Shown here in pieces: positions 42,298 to 50,251 of a stretch of DNA of 64,000 nucleotides (the stretch's first letter is position 1; each line of letters begins with the position of its first letter). This DNA comes from SHZI01 sp041396045. GTDB taxonomy: Bacteria > Pseudomonadota > Gammaproteobacteria > Steroidobacterales > GCA-2729495. The position numbers and the translations under genes were made by a program. The stretch spans positions 124,001-188,000 of the forward strand of contig JAWKZI010000005.1 in assembly GCA_041396045.1 (NCBI GenBank), read 5' to 3'. The notes beneath the pieces are model-generated. The model did no database searches and was not told where the DNA came from. It was given only the letters and a program-made list of their open reading frames with translations.

Positions 42298-43845
42298 ATG
42301 ATGGGAAACACACCACCGCCACCCAATTCCATGGCCTGGCGATCGATGATTTTCACGGCACTGCGCATCGCTCTGGGCTTGTTGTGGGGGCTGGTGGCAA
42401 TCCGTTTCTGGTCGGCTGATTTTTCTGCTCACCTGCGTCTGTTTCACGAGACGGCCCTGAGCAGCCAGCCGGGCCTGTTGATCGTCTGGTTTGCGATATG
42501 GGCGGGGATTGTGTCCACCGCTGCTGATTTCTTCGCCCAGTTTGGCCGCATCTGTGCCACCGTCATGGCGGTCTGCCTGCTGGCGGGCTTTGCGCGAAGA
42601 ATGATTTATATCCTCGGAATCATTCTGTGCATTCCCTTCTGGACGCTGGCTGAAGGGTATTTGCTGCCGCAGTCATTGAGTACCTTTGGGCTTGGCGCGG
42701 TGCTCATCTACATCCTGTTGTTCGCCGTCCTGCTGTATGCAGACCGGCTCCGTATCCCGCAGTTGCGCAGCGTCGATGACCTGATGCTGCAGAAGTGGCC
42801 GGGATGGCGCTGGATTTGCGGGTTTTCACGCCAGGACGAGGAGGCGTATGCACCAGGTCAACGGCAGGCCTTTACCCATGGGGCGTTCACCGTGTTGCTT
42901 GGCGCGGTCTTTGCCGTGCTGATCAGTGGCGCCGGCAGCTCCCTGAATCTCGGCCATCCGGTGTCGCCCGATCCGCTGCAGATGGGGGGCCATAAACCGG
43001 TGGCGGCCGCACGCAGTGCGGCGTTGCCGCCGCTGGCCGGCACAGACGATACGGTGGAAATCCATATCGAGGCGTCGACCAACACGGTGGAGATAGCCAG
43101 CGGTGTTTCATTTCGGGCAATGACCTTCGATGGATCAGTGCCGGCACCCATCCTCCATGTGCGGCAAGGGCAGACCGTGAAGATCAGGTTTACCAACAAC
43201 GACCCGATGATGCCGCACTCGATCGATTTCCATTCTGCAAAGATTGCGCCCAATCGTGCGTTCGCCAGTGCCACTTTCGGCCAAACCGTGGAGTTCTCGT
43301 TCAAGGCAGAAGTGCCCGGCGCCTTTCTGTATCACTGCAGCACGGTGCCGGTGGTGTTGCATCTCGCCAGCGGCATGTACGGGGCGATTGTCATCGACCC
43401 GATTGAGCCGCTGCCAAAGGCAGACGTGGAATACGTGCTGGTACAAAGCGAGTGGTACACACAGCGCTTCACGGGCAACACGATGATGGGTGACTACCAG
43501 AAGATCATGGCTGACCAGGCCGACCTGGTGGCGTTCAATGGCGTTGCGTTCCAGTACAACGATCATCCCTTGCCCGCCAAGGTGGGCGAGCGGGTACGGA
43601 TTCACTTCATCAACGCCGGTCCGAACCGGTGGAGCTCATTCCACGTCATTGGTGGCATCTTCGACACGGTCTATCCCGACGGGGATTTCAGCAACGTCCG
43701 CAACAACGTATCGAGCTATTCGGTTGGCCCGGGCCAGGGCAATATATTCGACATCACCTTTACCGAGCCCGGGAAATACCCGTTCATGGATCACAGCATG
43801 AAGAACATGACGCTCGGCGCGGCGGGGCTTTTCGACGTGCGGTGA
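42298..43845 (+). CDS. DoxX-like membrane domain fused to a NirK-type copper domain
   Basis: A 515-residue protein from ATG 42298 (42301 and an upstream GTG at 42262 are alternatives). Residues 10-150 form four or five membrane spans starting FTALRIALGLLWGLVAIRFW, like DoxX family proteins. After another span (AVFAVLISGAGSSLN) two cupredoxin domains follow. The ligands match NirK: HSIDFH (type 1 His, Asp, type 2 His), LYHC, then H and M in VLHLASGM, FHVIGG, and MDHSMKN in domain 2. Both copper sites look complete. The copper domain would face the periplasm; nitrite reductase activity is inferred. Confidence 0.85.
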   Translation: MMGNTPPPPNSMAWRSMIFTALRIALGLLWGLVAIRFWSADFSAHLRLFHETALSSQPGLLIVWFAIWAGIVSTAADFFAQFGRICATVMAVCLLAGFARRMIYILGIILCIPFWTLAEGYLLPQSLSTFGLGAVLIYILLFAVLLYADRLRIPQLRSVDDLMLQKWPGWRWICGFSRQDEEAYAPGQRQAFTHGAFTVLLGAVFAVLISGAGSSLNLGHPVSPDPLQMGGHKPVAAARSAALPPLAGTDDTVEIHIEASTNTVEIASGVSFRAMTFDGSVPAPILHVRQGQTVKIRFTNNDPMMPHSIDFHSAKIAPNRAFASATFGQTVEFSFKAEVPGAFLYHCSTVPVVLHLASGMYGAIVIDPIEPLPKADVEYVLVQSEWYTQRFTGNTMMGDYQKIMADQADLVAFNGVAFQYNDHPLPAKVGERVRIHFINAGPNRWSSFHVIGGIFDTVYPDGDFSNVRNNVSSYSVGPGQGNIFDITFTEPGKYPFMDHSMKNMTLGAAGLFDVR

Positions 43846-43962
43846 GTGCGGGGATGGACTGTTCCGACACAACGGCGGCGAACCGACTACTTGAAAACTC
43901 TGGAGCAATAATGTCTTGAAAGCAACAGATACTGCTTGAAACACATGCAAATCACCGAACGA

Positions 43963-44733
43963 TCAATCTGCTGTTTTCATTGCGACCCAACCTCGATCGG
44001 TCAAATAATGAATCGCGGCAGAAAGCGTCCGAACTTCACCCGGTTGCATTTTCGCTTGCAGCTCTTCCAACATCTCATACGTATCGCGCCAGAACTTGGC
44101 ACGCTGTACATTTGCCGGAACTTTATAGTCGGTACGCCCTGAATAGATCTCGTAAAGCAGAACTTGGGCCAGTGGGTTTCCATGCTCGGCTGCCAACTCA
44201 TACCACGCGACAGCAGTCTCATCGTTCTTCTCTACACCCAGCCCCCGATAGTAGGCCGTGCCCAAAACCAATTCAGCATTTTTCCGCACGTTGTCATGTA
44301 TAAAAGATCGCTTGGTAGGAACGACCAGTTCATTCAGCAGCTGTATTGCGACCGTAGGCTGACGCAAGTCAACGCTAGCATCATACAAATAGAGATTTGC
44401 CAAAGCCAACTTGGCCGACAAGTCACCGGATGCAGCGGCCAATTCATATTGCCGCAATGCTGCTGGTAAGTCCTTAGGCTTACCTTGCCCTGTTCGATAA
44501 CAATTCCCCAAGCCGTACTGGGCGTATGCATTTCCCAAGTTAGCGGCTTCCTCAAACAATGCGCATGCTTTTTCGACATCTCTAGCGATGCCATTACCCG
44601 ACCAGTAAAGGGCGCCACGATCCACGAGATCTTGCGTATTCACATCTGCCGGCGCTTCCGCGGCCTGGCCAACAAATGCAGTCATGGAGACTACGAATGC
44701 TAGCCACATCTTGAGCGTTTTGGCTTTGAGCAT
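43963..44733 (-). CDS. Exported Sel1-like repeat protein
   Basis: A 256-residue protein with signal MWLAFVVSMTAFVGQAAEA. Four to five Sel1-like TPR-type repeats follow: CALFEEAANLGNAYAQYGLG, then AALRQYELAAASGDLSAKLALA and TAVAWYELAAEHGNPLAQVLL. These form a superhelix for protein contact in the periplasm. The partner is unknown. It is 24 bases downstream of the lipoprotein gene at 44758 on the same strand, so possibly cotranscribed with it. Confidence 0.8.
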   Translation of the reverse strand: MLKAKTLKMWLAFVVSMTAFVGQAAEAPADVNTQDLVDRGALYWSGNGIARDVEKACALFEEAANLGNAYAQYGLGNCYRTGQGKPKDLPAALRQYELAAASGDLSAKLALANLYLYDASVDLRQPTVAIQLLNELVVPTKRSFIHDNVRKNAELVLGTAYYRGLGVEKNDETAVAWYELAAEHGNPLAQVLLYEIYSGRTDYKVPANVQRAKFWRDTYEMLEELQAKMQPGEVRTLSAAIHYLTDRGWVAMKTAD

Positions 44734-44757
44734 ATGCGATTTCTACATGCAGGCGTG

Positions 44758-45210
44758 TCAGCAGGGTTGTGGCACCAATGGAAAGCCCGGCGGCTGTGCG
44801 GGTGGTGGATGGCTGAAAACGGCGCTCTTGTCTTCGTCGGGGCGATACAGATAAAGCATACGGTCTTCCGACAAGATAGCGACAACCTTTGGCCCAAAGA
44901 ACCCCACCTTGATCCATGGCCTCGCGATTGCTGGCACTTGAAGGCACTGCATTTCATTGTTGATTCGAACTGGTATCACCTGTTTGGAAGCCCAGTTATC
45001 GACTGTCACGCTTTGCACCTCGCCAGCTGCCAGTCGAGCAAAAACCTGAACTTGCCCGCTTTCTGCCTGGTACCAGAGAAGTTCAATCGGGCCATCAGTC
45101 GCATTTTTCAACCAAAGCTGGCCTCCGGTCGAGCAGCTCATCAGTAAGCACGTGCACCACAGTAGGCACATCGCGCGCAATCGCCAAAGCGATACGATCA
45201 TCCAGTACAT
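44758..45210 (-). CDS. Small lipoprotein at the 5' boundary of a cassette
   Basis: A 150-residue protein. The ATG at 45210 lies four bases beyond the GTT core of the attC-type site at 45211-45280, as expected for a gene at a cassette's leading end. The signal ends LLMSCSTGG (lipobox). The body starts LWLKNATDGPIELLWYQAES, with later QCLQVPAI and a Pro-rich tail. No family is recognised. A TTG at 45216 within the core box could also start it. Confidence 0.6.
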   Translation of the reverse strand: MYWMIVSLWRLRAMCLLWCTCLLMSCSTGGQLWLKNATDGPIELLWYQAESGQVQVFARLAAGEVQSVTVDNWASKQVIPVRINNEMQCLQVPAIARPWIKVGFFGPKVVAILSEDRMLYLYRPDEDKSAVFSHPPPAQPPGFPLVPQPC

Positions 45211-45280
45211 CCGCAACGCTGCAGTTCAGCCGCGAAGTCGCGCGCAGCGCGAATTCGTCGGCTGGAACTGCTTGTTGGGC
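45211..45280. repeat. Integron attC-like recombination site
   Basis: The arms GCAGTTCAGCCGCGAA (45221-45236) and TTCGTCGGCTGGAACTGC (45254-45271) are reverse complements. The exception is two unpaired bases, T258 and one G of 264-265, both on the + strand. The apex is TCGCGC-GCA-GCGCGA. The outer boxes are GTTGGGC (45274-45280), matching GTTRRRY, and CCGCAAC (45211-45217). This imperfect 70-base palindrome with bulges on one strand is diagnostic of attC. It serves cassettes read on the minus strand. Confidence 0.72.
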
Positions 45281-45289
45281 CCCAGCGCT

Positions 45290-45529
45290 TCATTGGGACG
45301 CCACAAACCCAGTGATGAGATCGCCATTGCTCGGCTCCAGGACGACGTTCCAATGTGTTTCATCTGCGGATTGGGTTCTAAGCGTGAGCGTGACCACCAT
45401 GTCTTTCATCCCTTCGGGCGCGCGGACCAGCCCTCGTATCTCTCTATCTGTTTCTGAGTCGACTTCAACTTCCAGAGTTGCCGGTACCGTGAGCGCATTC
45501 TTACCCTGATGCCAGCCGTAGCCATACAT
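45290..45529 (-). CDS. Putative integron cassette gene, unknown
   Basis: A 79-residue product from ATG 45529. The open frame extends upstream through the second attC-like site, so the frame beyond 45529 is not likely translated. The protein has no signal; it is beta-rich (KNALTVPATLEVEVDSETD, VVTLTLRTQSADETHWNVVL). Its stop is 9 bases before the GCCCAAC box of attC 45211-45280, and it starts 33 bases after the preceding core box. That is the standard geometry of a cassette. No function is recognised. Confidence 0.55.
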   Translation of the reverse strand: MYGYGWHQGKNALTVPATLEVEVDSETDREIRGLVRAPEGMKDMVVTLTLRTQSADETHWNVVLEPSNGDLITGFVASQ

Positions 45530-45561
45530 CGGCTTAAATCGAACGACCTTCAATTGTCTGG

Positions 45562-45612
45562 GCCCAACAGTTAATGACCGAATGCACTGGGTCAGCATAT
45601 CAAGGGTTGGGC
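45562..45612. repeat. Second attC-like site (short)
   Basis: The outer boxes GCCCAAC (45562-45568) and GTTGGGC (45606-45612) are perfect inverted repeats of the integron core consensus. Inside, GACC/GGTC and TTAAT/ATCAA arms pair around GAATGCACTG with unpaired bases between. The right arm is a copy of the dispersed CAGCATATCAAGG repeat. It is shorter and less perfect than the site at 45211. Confidence 0.5.
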
Positions 45613-45770
45613 AGATATTGGCGTCGAACACTTCCGATTACTAATCATTGAGTTATGTAACTAATGCTAGGGAAATCCTTGTTGATGAACGGGTCCGGGT
45701 TTGCCCATTAGACCGCAACCCCTCGGCGATGAATCTGGGGTACCGTCTCCCCCGGTTGTGGAGGAAATAG
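45591..45770 (+). pseudogene. Degenerate copy of the 25587-25793 small gene
   Basis: This stretch aligns with 25615-25793 codon by codon: LSYVTNAREILVDERVRVC here against VSYISNAMETLSDDRVRVC there, and both finish on an aligned TAG. An internal TAA at 45642-45644 interrupts the frame. It lies between an attC-like site and the GFA gene. If the parent ORF is not real, this is simply a repeated non-coding element. Confidence 0.35.
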
Positions 45771-45773
45771 TTC

Positions 45774-46177
45774 ATGTACACGGGCTCCTGTTTATGCGGC
45801 GCGGTCCGCTATGAAATCCGCGGCACCATTCGGAACATCGTCTACTGTCACTGCTCGCGATGCCGAAAGGCCCAAGGCAGTGCGTTCGCGACCAACGGAA
45901 TCGTCCCGGCCAGCGAATTCCGGATTGTCGCGGGAGATGACGTGCTGGCCACCTACGAGTCGACGCCGGGCCAAACGCGATACTTCTGCCGGACATGCGG
46001 GTCACCGATTCTGAGCAGATCGACAGCGCGTCCGGAGCAGGTTTGGGTGCGCATTGGCACCATCGAGTCGGACATCACTGAACGGCCGATGGCGCATATA
46101 TTCGCGTCCTCAAGGCGGCCTGGGAGGAGATCGGGGAGGGCCTCCCGGCGTACGATGGCTACGAGCCGGGCCGCTAG
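45774..46177 (+). pseudogene. GFA-family (glutathione-dependent formaldehyde-activating fold) zinc protein, one-base frameshift
   Basis: The start ATG follows GGAGGAAA. The body shows MYTGSCLCGAVRYEIRGT, YCHCSRCRKAQGSAFATN, TRYFCRTCGSPI and ERPMAHIF, with all six to seven Cys of the GFA/CENP-V-like zinc sites. At about 46113, restoring one A to a short A-run gives SKAAWEEIGEGLPAYDGYEP and a stop at 46175-46177, a normal family ending. This points to a sequence error. The family binds zinc; enzymatic roles are mostly unproven. Confidence 0.78.
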
Positions 46178-46217
46178 CTATCGGCGGTATGGGAACAGTG
46201 AGCTGGAGAAGGCAACC

Positions 46218-46530
46218 ATGATTCTGGAAGTCGCCACCATAGACGTCCGCCGCGGGCAGGAGAGCGCCTTTGAGGCTGCCTTTGCGCAGGCTCAGAAGAT
46301 CATCGCCAATAGCCCCGGGTATGTGGGCCACGAGCTGCAGCGTTGCGGTGGAGACGCCCAGTCGCTACCTCCTGCTGGTGCGCTGGGAACGCCTGGAAGA
46401 TCACACGGATGGCTTTCGCCGGTCCGCTGCATATCAGGATTGGAAACACCTGCTACACCATTTTTATGACCCGTTTCCCGTTGTCGAGCATTACGCATTG
46501 CTACCCGGCCTACGGTCGTCCGATGACTGA
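46218..46530 (+). pseudogene. Antibiotic biosynthesis monooxygenase (ABM) fold protein, one-base frameshift
   Basis: From ATG 46218 (AGCTGGAGAA region): MILEVATIDVRRGQESAFEA, then AQKIIANSPGYVGHELQRC. The frame then shifts near 46347, where one extra G in a GG pair explains it. It continues ETPSRYLLLVRWERLEDHT and DWKHLLHHFYDPFPVVEHY to the stop at 46530. Corrected, this is a 104-residue ABM ferredoxin-like dimer protein, such as those acting on haem or quinones, but no catalytic residue can be assigned. Confidence 0.7.
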
Positions 46531-46611
46531 CAGAACACCACTACAATTGCTGCCTGCAGGACATTTATATGTGTTCGAGCGATCCTTGGGAAATGTAGAT
46601 AGGTCTGTAGC

Positions 46612-47130
46612 GTGAACGGAGATCAAGAGAATCGTCCGCCGCGCATCTCGATTCCTATGCGCGTTATTGCGGGGTTACTCGCGATCGGAATTGCGTTGGC
46701 TGCAGTTGACGGCAGGCAAACCATAATCAGGTCTGAAGAATTCGTGGGCTCTGCTTTCCAAATTGCTGCTTTTATTGTTGTCTTTCTGCTTTTTGCTTAC
46801 ACGAGTATTGTCGGAAAGCAGCCAGGATGGCTCGATAGGTTTTCGAACGCCGTTGATCGTGAGTTGATCCGGGATAGTGCCGGCGGAAACGGTAGTTGGA
46901 CCTCGGAGGCGCCTGTAATTGTTGGGGTTGGCGCGATCCTGGGTCTGATGCTTTACTTTCTTGCCAACGATTACGCTTTTGAGATGAAGAATAATCGCCG
47001 TTGGATCGCCTATTGTGTATTCCTGCTGGTGTGGTTCGCGATGGTTGGTCCTTTCATCTGGTATGCCAAGTACAGCCTGAAGAGGCGAATAGACAAGAGC
47101 GATGGTGACATCAGTGGAGAGAACAATTAG
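46612..47130 (+). CDS. Four-span membrane protein, unknown
   Basis: A 172-residue protein from GTG 46612. Four membrane spans: MRVIAGLLAIGIALAAV, AFQIAAFIVVFLLFAYTSI, APVIVGVGAILGLMLYF and WIAYCVFLLVWFAMVGPFIW, with a basic end (KYSLKRRIDKS). The region looks AT-richer than its neighbours and has no ribosome site of note. No family is recognised. It is likely part of the accessory mosaic. Confidence 0.5.
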   Translation: MNGDQENRPPRISIPMRVIAGLLAIGIALAAVDGRQTIIRSEEFVGSAFQIAAFIVVFLLFAYTSIVGKQPGWLDRFSNAVDRELIRDSAGGNGSWTSEAPVIVGVGAILGLMLYFLANDYAFEMKNNRRWIAYCVFLLVWFAMVGPFIWYAKYSLKRRIDKSDGDISGENN

Positions 47131-47375
47131 AACCTCGTGGCTGTGGCAGGGTCGACTGCTCACGGTGCGTAGAAGTTTTTTAAGACCAACAAGAGGGCCG
47201 CGTCGAATTCGCGCCAAGTCCCTTCGCCTTGGTACGGGTGTGAATCAGGTTTCCGATACGGACTTTAGAAGGAGTGGCGTGGCAGGGCGGATGAATCGAT
47301 GCACTGGCGCGAAGTTGTTCCATTGAGCTAATCGTGTCGCCGGGGCTATCACTGGCCAAAGTGCTAATTTCCGGG

Positions 47376-47403
47376 TTGACAGGCATACGAATATTCGTAT
47401 ACT
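47376..47403 (+). promoter_or_regulatory. Promoter with palindromic operator for the toxin-antitoxin pair
   Basis: TTGACA (47376-47381), a 16-base spacer and TATACT (47398-47403) form a near-consensus sigma-70 promoter. A perfect 16-base palindrome, ATACGAATATTCGTAT, at 47385-47400 overlaps the spacer and -10. The ATG of the toxin is only 8 bases beyond the -10 box, so the transcript leader is extremely short. Autorepression by the HigA-type product is inferred. Confidence 0.75.
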
Positions 47404-47410
47404 CGGTCGA

Positions 47411-47749
47411 ATGAAGCCGGTCCGCTTCGTTGGCAGTACCAGGGACGATCTGGCCGCATTTTCGAAGTCAGCCCGGACTCGCGCCGGTTACGAATTGTAT
47501 GCCGTTCAGGTGGGTCGGAATCCCGACAATTGGAAGCCGATGGCCAGCGTGGGACCCGGCACTCGCGAGATTCGCGTACGAGATACTGCTGGGGCGTATC
47601 GGGTGATATATGTCGCAAGATTCGCGGATGCAGTGTACGTGCTCCACGCATTTCTGAAGAAGACCCAGAAGACGAGTCGCGCAGACCTGCAACTGGCGAA
47701 GGAGCGCTACCAGATTGCATGTGAGCTTGCAAAAGGAGGACGTTCATGA
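47411..47749 (+). CDS. higB: HigB-like (phage Gp49/RelE-fold) toxin
   Basis: A 112-residue protein of the Gp49/HigB-like group: VRFVGSTRDDLAAFSKSART near the start, then VQVGRNPDNWKPMASVGPGT, REIRVRDTAGAYRVIYVARF and YVLHAFLKKTQKTS, the conserved end. It is a likely ribosome-dependent mRNA endonuclease. The toxin gene precedes the antitoxin, as in higBA. Its stop overlaps the antitoxin start by 4 bases (ATGA). The near-consensus promoter upstream carries a palindrome. Confidence 0.85.
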   Translation: MKPVRFVGSTRDDLAAFSKSARTRAGYELYAVQVGRNPDNWKPMASVGPGTREIRVRDTAGAYRVIYVARFADAVYVLHAFLKKTQKTSRADLQLAKERYQIACELAKGGRS

Positions 47750-48030
47750 CCAAGAGAGTGACTGAGTCGAGTGGGAATATCTTCCTGGACCTTGGCTTCC
47801 CGCCACACGAGGCGGAAGTCATGCTTCTGCGCGCCAAGCTGGCGGCAGCGCTGCGTAAATGGATTGAACGGGAAGAACTCACGCAGGCGAAAGCATCGAA
47901 GCGCCTGGGTATCGCGCAACCACGCGTATCGGAAATTACCCGCGGCAAAGTTGAATTGTTGTCGCTGGATTATCTGGTGGGCCTGTGCGCCAAGGCTGGC
48001 ATCCCGGTTGGCCTGAAGGTCGCCGCCTGA
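47746..48030 (+). CDS. higA: HigA-like XRE-family antitoxin
   Basis: A 94-residue protein with N-terminal SSGNIFLDLGFPPHEAEVML, the typical partner-binding head of this antitoxin group. The XRE HTH follows: TQAKASKRLGIAQPRVSEIT then RGKVELLSLDYLVGLCA. It neutralises HigB and probably binds the palindrome in the promoter. Coupled to higB by overlap. Confidence 0.87.
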   Translation: MTKRVTESSGNIFLDLGFPPHEAEVMLLRAKLAAALRKWIEREELTQAKASKRLGIAQPRVSEITRGKVELLSLDYLVGLCAKAGIPVGLKVAA

Positions 48031-48078
48031 GGACCAGCCCCGACCACACTCGACTGCGACGGCCGGCTGATCGGGAGA

Positions 48079-48155
48079 TGGCGCGCTCGGAGAGATTCGA
48101 ACTCCCGGCCTTCTGGTTCGTAGCCAGACGCTCTATCCAACTGAGCTACGAGCGC
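48079..48155 (-). tRNA. tRNA-Arg (anticodon ACG)
   Basis: On the minus strand the full cloverleaf folds: acceptor GCGCTCG/CGAGCGC, D stem GCTC/GAGC, anticodon stem TCTGG/CCAGA with loop CTACGAA, T stem GGGAG/CTCTC around TTCGAAT, and an encoded CCA. The anticodon ACG (read as ICG after A34 deamination) gives Arg. A TATAAT lies about 38 bases upstream. Confidence 0.97.
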
Positions 48156-48192
48156 GTTGTTTTACCTGGGAAACATGGATAGCGGGGCGGGA

Positions 48193-48198
48193 ATTATA
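48193..48198 (-). promoter_or_regulatory. -10 element for tRNA-Arg
   Basis: TATAAT on the minus strand, about 38 bases upstream of the tRNA 5' end, directly followed by a GC-rich stretch (TCCCGCCCCGC). GC-rich discriminators mark stringently controlled stable-RNA promoters. The -35 is weak. Confidence 0.55.
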
Positions 48199-48416
48199 GG
48201 CAATCCGGGCAGGATGGGAAGCGGTGGTCGGGAGATGCTGCAATTTCAGGGGTTTCTTGCGGGCTAATCCCGGCTGATCGCGCCGGGTGGGGCAGGCTTG
48301 CTCGGGGCCGGGATTGGCAGTAAAGCGTCCGCTGTACAGCTTGGAGCTGGGGCGGTTCGGACAAGGGCGGTCTGTCCCGGTACACTGCGGGCCGCAAACA
48401 AATCTCTCGGAGAGCA

Positions 48417-49274
48417 ATGATGATTCTGCTGACTGGCGTCACTGGTAAAACGGGCGGTGCATCCGCCCAGGCCCTCCTGAAGAAGGGCGTCCCCCTGCGG
48501 GCCATCGTCCGCGATGCCGAAAAGGCAGCGGCGCTGAAGGCGGCGGGTGTGGAGCTGGTGGTTGGCGATGTGGGCGACAAGGCGACGCTGGAAAAGGCCT
48601 TTGCGGGTGTAGAGAAGGCGCTGATGACGATCCCGAACAGCCAGAAGCAGCTGGAGATCGAAAAGCAGTTCGTCGACGTTGCCAAGGCCAAGGGGGTCAA
48701 GCACGTCGTCAAGATGTCATCGATGGAAGCCGTGGCCGAGGCCACCAGCCCGATTGCAAAGATTCACTACGATTCCGGCGAGTACCTGAAAAAATCAGGT
48801 CTGGGCTGGACGCTGATGAAGCCCAATTTCTTCATGCAGAACTTTCTGGGCAGTGGCGCGACGATCAAGGCGCAGAACAAGTTCTTTCTGCCCATGGGCA
48901 AGGGCCAGACGGTGATGATCGACACCCGCGACATCGGCGCCTGCGTGGCGGAAGTGCTGACGGGGTTGGGGCACACAGGCAAGGAGTATCCGATCACGGG
49001 TCCGGAAGTGCTGACCTTCGCCGACGCGGCAGATCGCTTCAGCAAGGCGCTGGGCCGAAAAATTGAATACGTCTATGTGCCGATGGAGTCTTACAAGGAG
49101 ACTCTGGCCCGCTTCCTTACCAACGAATGGCATCTGAATGCCGTGTGTTCACTGTTCAACGAGATTGCCCAGTGGCAAGACCTGAGCACCACGGACGGCG
49201 TGAAGACACTGACCGGCAAGGCGCCGATTTCGCTGGAGCAGTTTGTTCGCGACCACCAGGCCGTATTTACCTGA
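48417..49274 (+). CDS. NmrA-like NAD(P)-binding protein
   Basis: A 285-residue protein. The Rossmann start is ILLTGVTGKTGGASAQALL (GxTGxTG variant), followed by AIVRDAEKAAAL, LVVGDVGD and VVKMSSM. C-terminal parts include the substrate cap: MKPNFFMQNFL, ITGPEVLTFADAADRFSKAL and VPMESYKETLARF. It matches NmrA/QOR2-like reductases or redox sensors that lack the classical SDR YxxxK Tyr. The start could be the ATG at 48420. The substrate is unknown. Confidence 0.87.
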   Translation: MMILLTGVTGKTGGASAQALLKKGVPLRAIVRDAEKAAALKAAGVELVVGDVGDKATLEKAFAGVEKALMTIPNSQKQLEIEKQFVDVAKAKGVKHVVKMSSMEAVAEATSPIAKIHYDSGEYLKKSGLGWTLMKPNFFMQNFLGSGATIKAQNKFFLPMGKGQTVMIDTRDIGACVAEVLTGLGHTGKEYPITGPEVLTFADAADRFSKALGRKIEYVYVPMESYKETLARFLTNEWHLNAVCSLFNEIAQWQDLSTTDGVKTLTGKAPISLEQFVRDHQAVFT

Positions 49275-49285
49275 GCACAGGCGGG

Positions 49286-49471
49286 CTACTCACGCTCCAC
49301 TGAAACATTTGCCGGCGCGCCGTTCACCACGCTGAAGCTGATTACCATCGGGGCGCAGCACACCGAGCAATCTTCCACGTAACGCTGGGACTCGACCGAC
49401 AGGTCGAGTTCCAGCATGGTGCTGGCCCAGCACCATGGGCAGGTGACACTGACGTTTTCCAGCATCTGCAT
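49286..49471 (-). CDS. Small CPXCG-type cysteine-rich protein
   Basis: A 61-residue protein from ATG 49471, overlapping the gloB stop by one base (TGATG). It has two Cys pairs: CPWC near the start and CSVCC later, with spacing that suits a zinc ribbon, and an ISFSVVNG strand. It matches the CPXCG cysteine-rich group, except that the first motif ends in Trp rather than Gly. Its function is unknown; the tight coupling with gloB suggests cotranscription. Confidence 0.72.
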   Translation of the reverse strand: MQMLENVSVTCPWCWASTMLELDLSVESQRYVEDCSVCCAPMVISFSVVNGAPANVSVERE

Positions 49472-50241
49472 CAGAACTTGTCCCGGCGACGGCGGGTCTC
49501 GGCAAACACAGCGACATTGTCGGCGGCAGACATGCCCAGCGTGGCCCGCAATTCCTCGCTGGCCGGGCGCAGAAAGGGATTGGTCGACTTCTCCAGACCG
49601 ATGGTGCTCGGCACGGTGGGTCGGCCGGCAGCCCGCAGGCTTGTGACCTCTTCCATTCGCGCGCTGAGCGCAGCGCTGACCGGTTCCAGGGTTAGAGCAA
49701 AGCGGCCGTTCTTCTGTGTGTATTCGTGCGCGCAGTAAATGCGCGTGGCGTCGGGCAGGGCCATCAACTTCTGCAGCGATGTCCACATCTGGCCGGGCGT
49801 CCCTTCGAACAAGCGGCCACAACCCATCGAGAACAGGGTGTCGCCGACAAAAGCCACGCTGTCAGCCTCGAATGAATAGCAGATATGTCCGATCGTGTGG
49901 CCCGGCGTTTCCAGGATGGTGGCGCTGTGATTGCCGAAGTCGAAGGTGTCGCCATCGCTCAGCTTGATGTCGATGCCGGGAATGCGGGCGGCATCGGCCC
50001 GGCAGCCGACAATCACGCACCCGGTACTTTCCTTCAGGGCCAGATTGCCACCCGCATGGTCGGCGTGGTGATGGGTGTTCAGGATGAAGCTGAGGTTCCA
50101 GCCGCGTTCGTCCAGCGCACGTTCGATCGCGTCCGCATCCGGCGTGTCAATCGCTGCCGTCAGTCCGGCAATCGGATCATGTATCAGATAGCCGTAATTG
50201 TCTGCAAGGCACGGGATCTGGTGAATTTGCAGAGCGGGCAT
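49471..50241 (-). CDS. gloB: Hydroxyacylglutathione hydrolase (glyoxalase II)
   Basis: A 256-residue GloB. The metal sites are HHHADH in ILNTHHHADHAGG, PGHTIGH, VGDTLFSMGCGRLFEG and YCAHEYTQ. The C-terminal glutathione-binding region has LEKSTNPFLRPASEEL. It hydrolyses S-D-lactoylglutathione to D-lactate and glutathione in methylglyoxal detoxification (cytoplasm). The gene is full length for the family. Not to be confused with the persulfide dioxygenase at the left edge, which has a different GRTD motif. Confidence 0.95.
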   Translation of the reverse strand: MPALQIHQIPCLADNYGYLIHDPIAGLTAAIDTPDADAIERALDERGWNLSFILNTHHHADHAGGNLALKESTGCVIVGCRADAARIPGIDIKLSDGDTFDFGNHSATILETPGHTIGHICYSFEADSVAFVGDTLFSMGCGRLFEGTPGQMWTSLQKLMALPDATRIYCAHEYTQKNGRFALTLEPVSAALSARMEEVTSLRAAGRPTVPSTIGLEKSTNPFLRPASEELRATLGMSAADNVAVFAETRRRRDKF

Positions 50242-50251
50242 AACGACAGAC

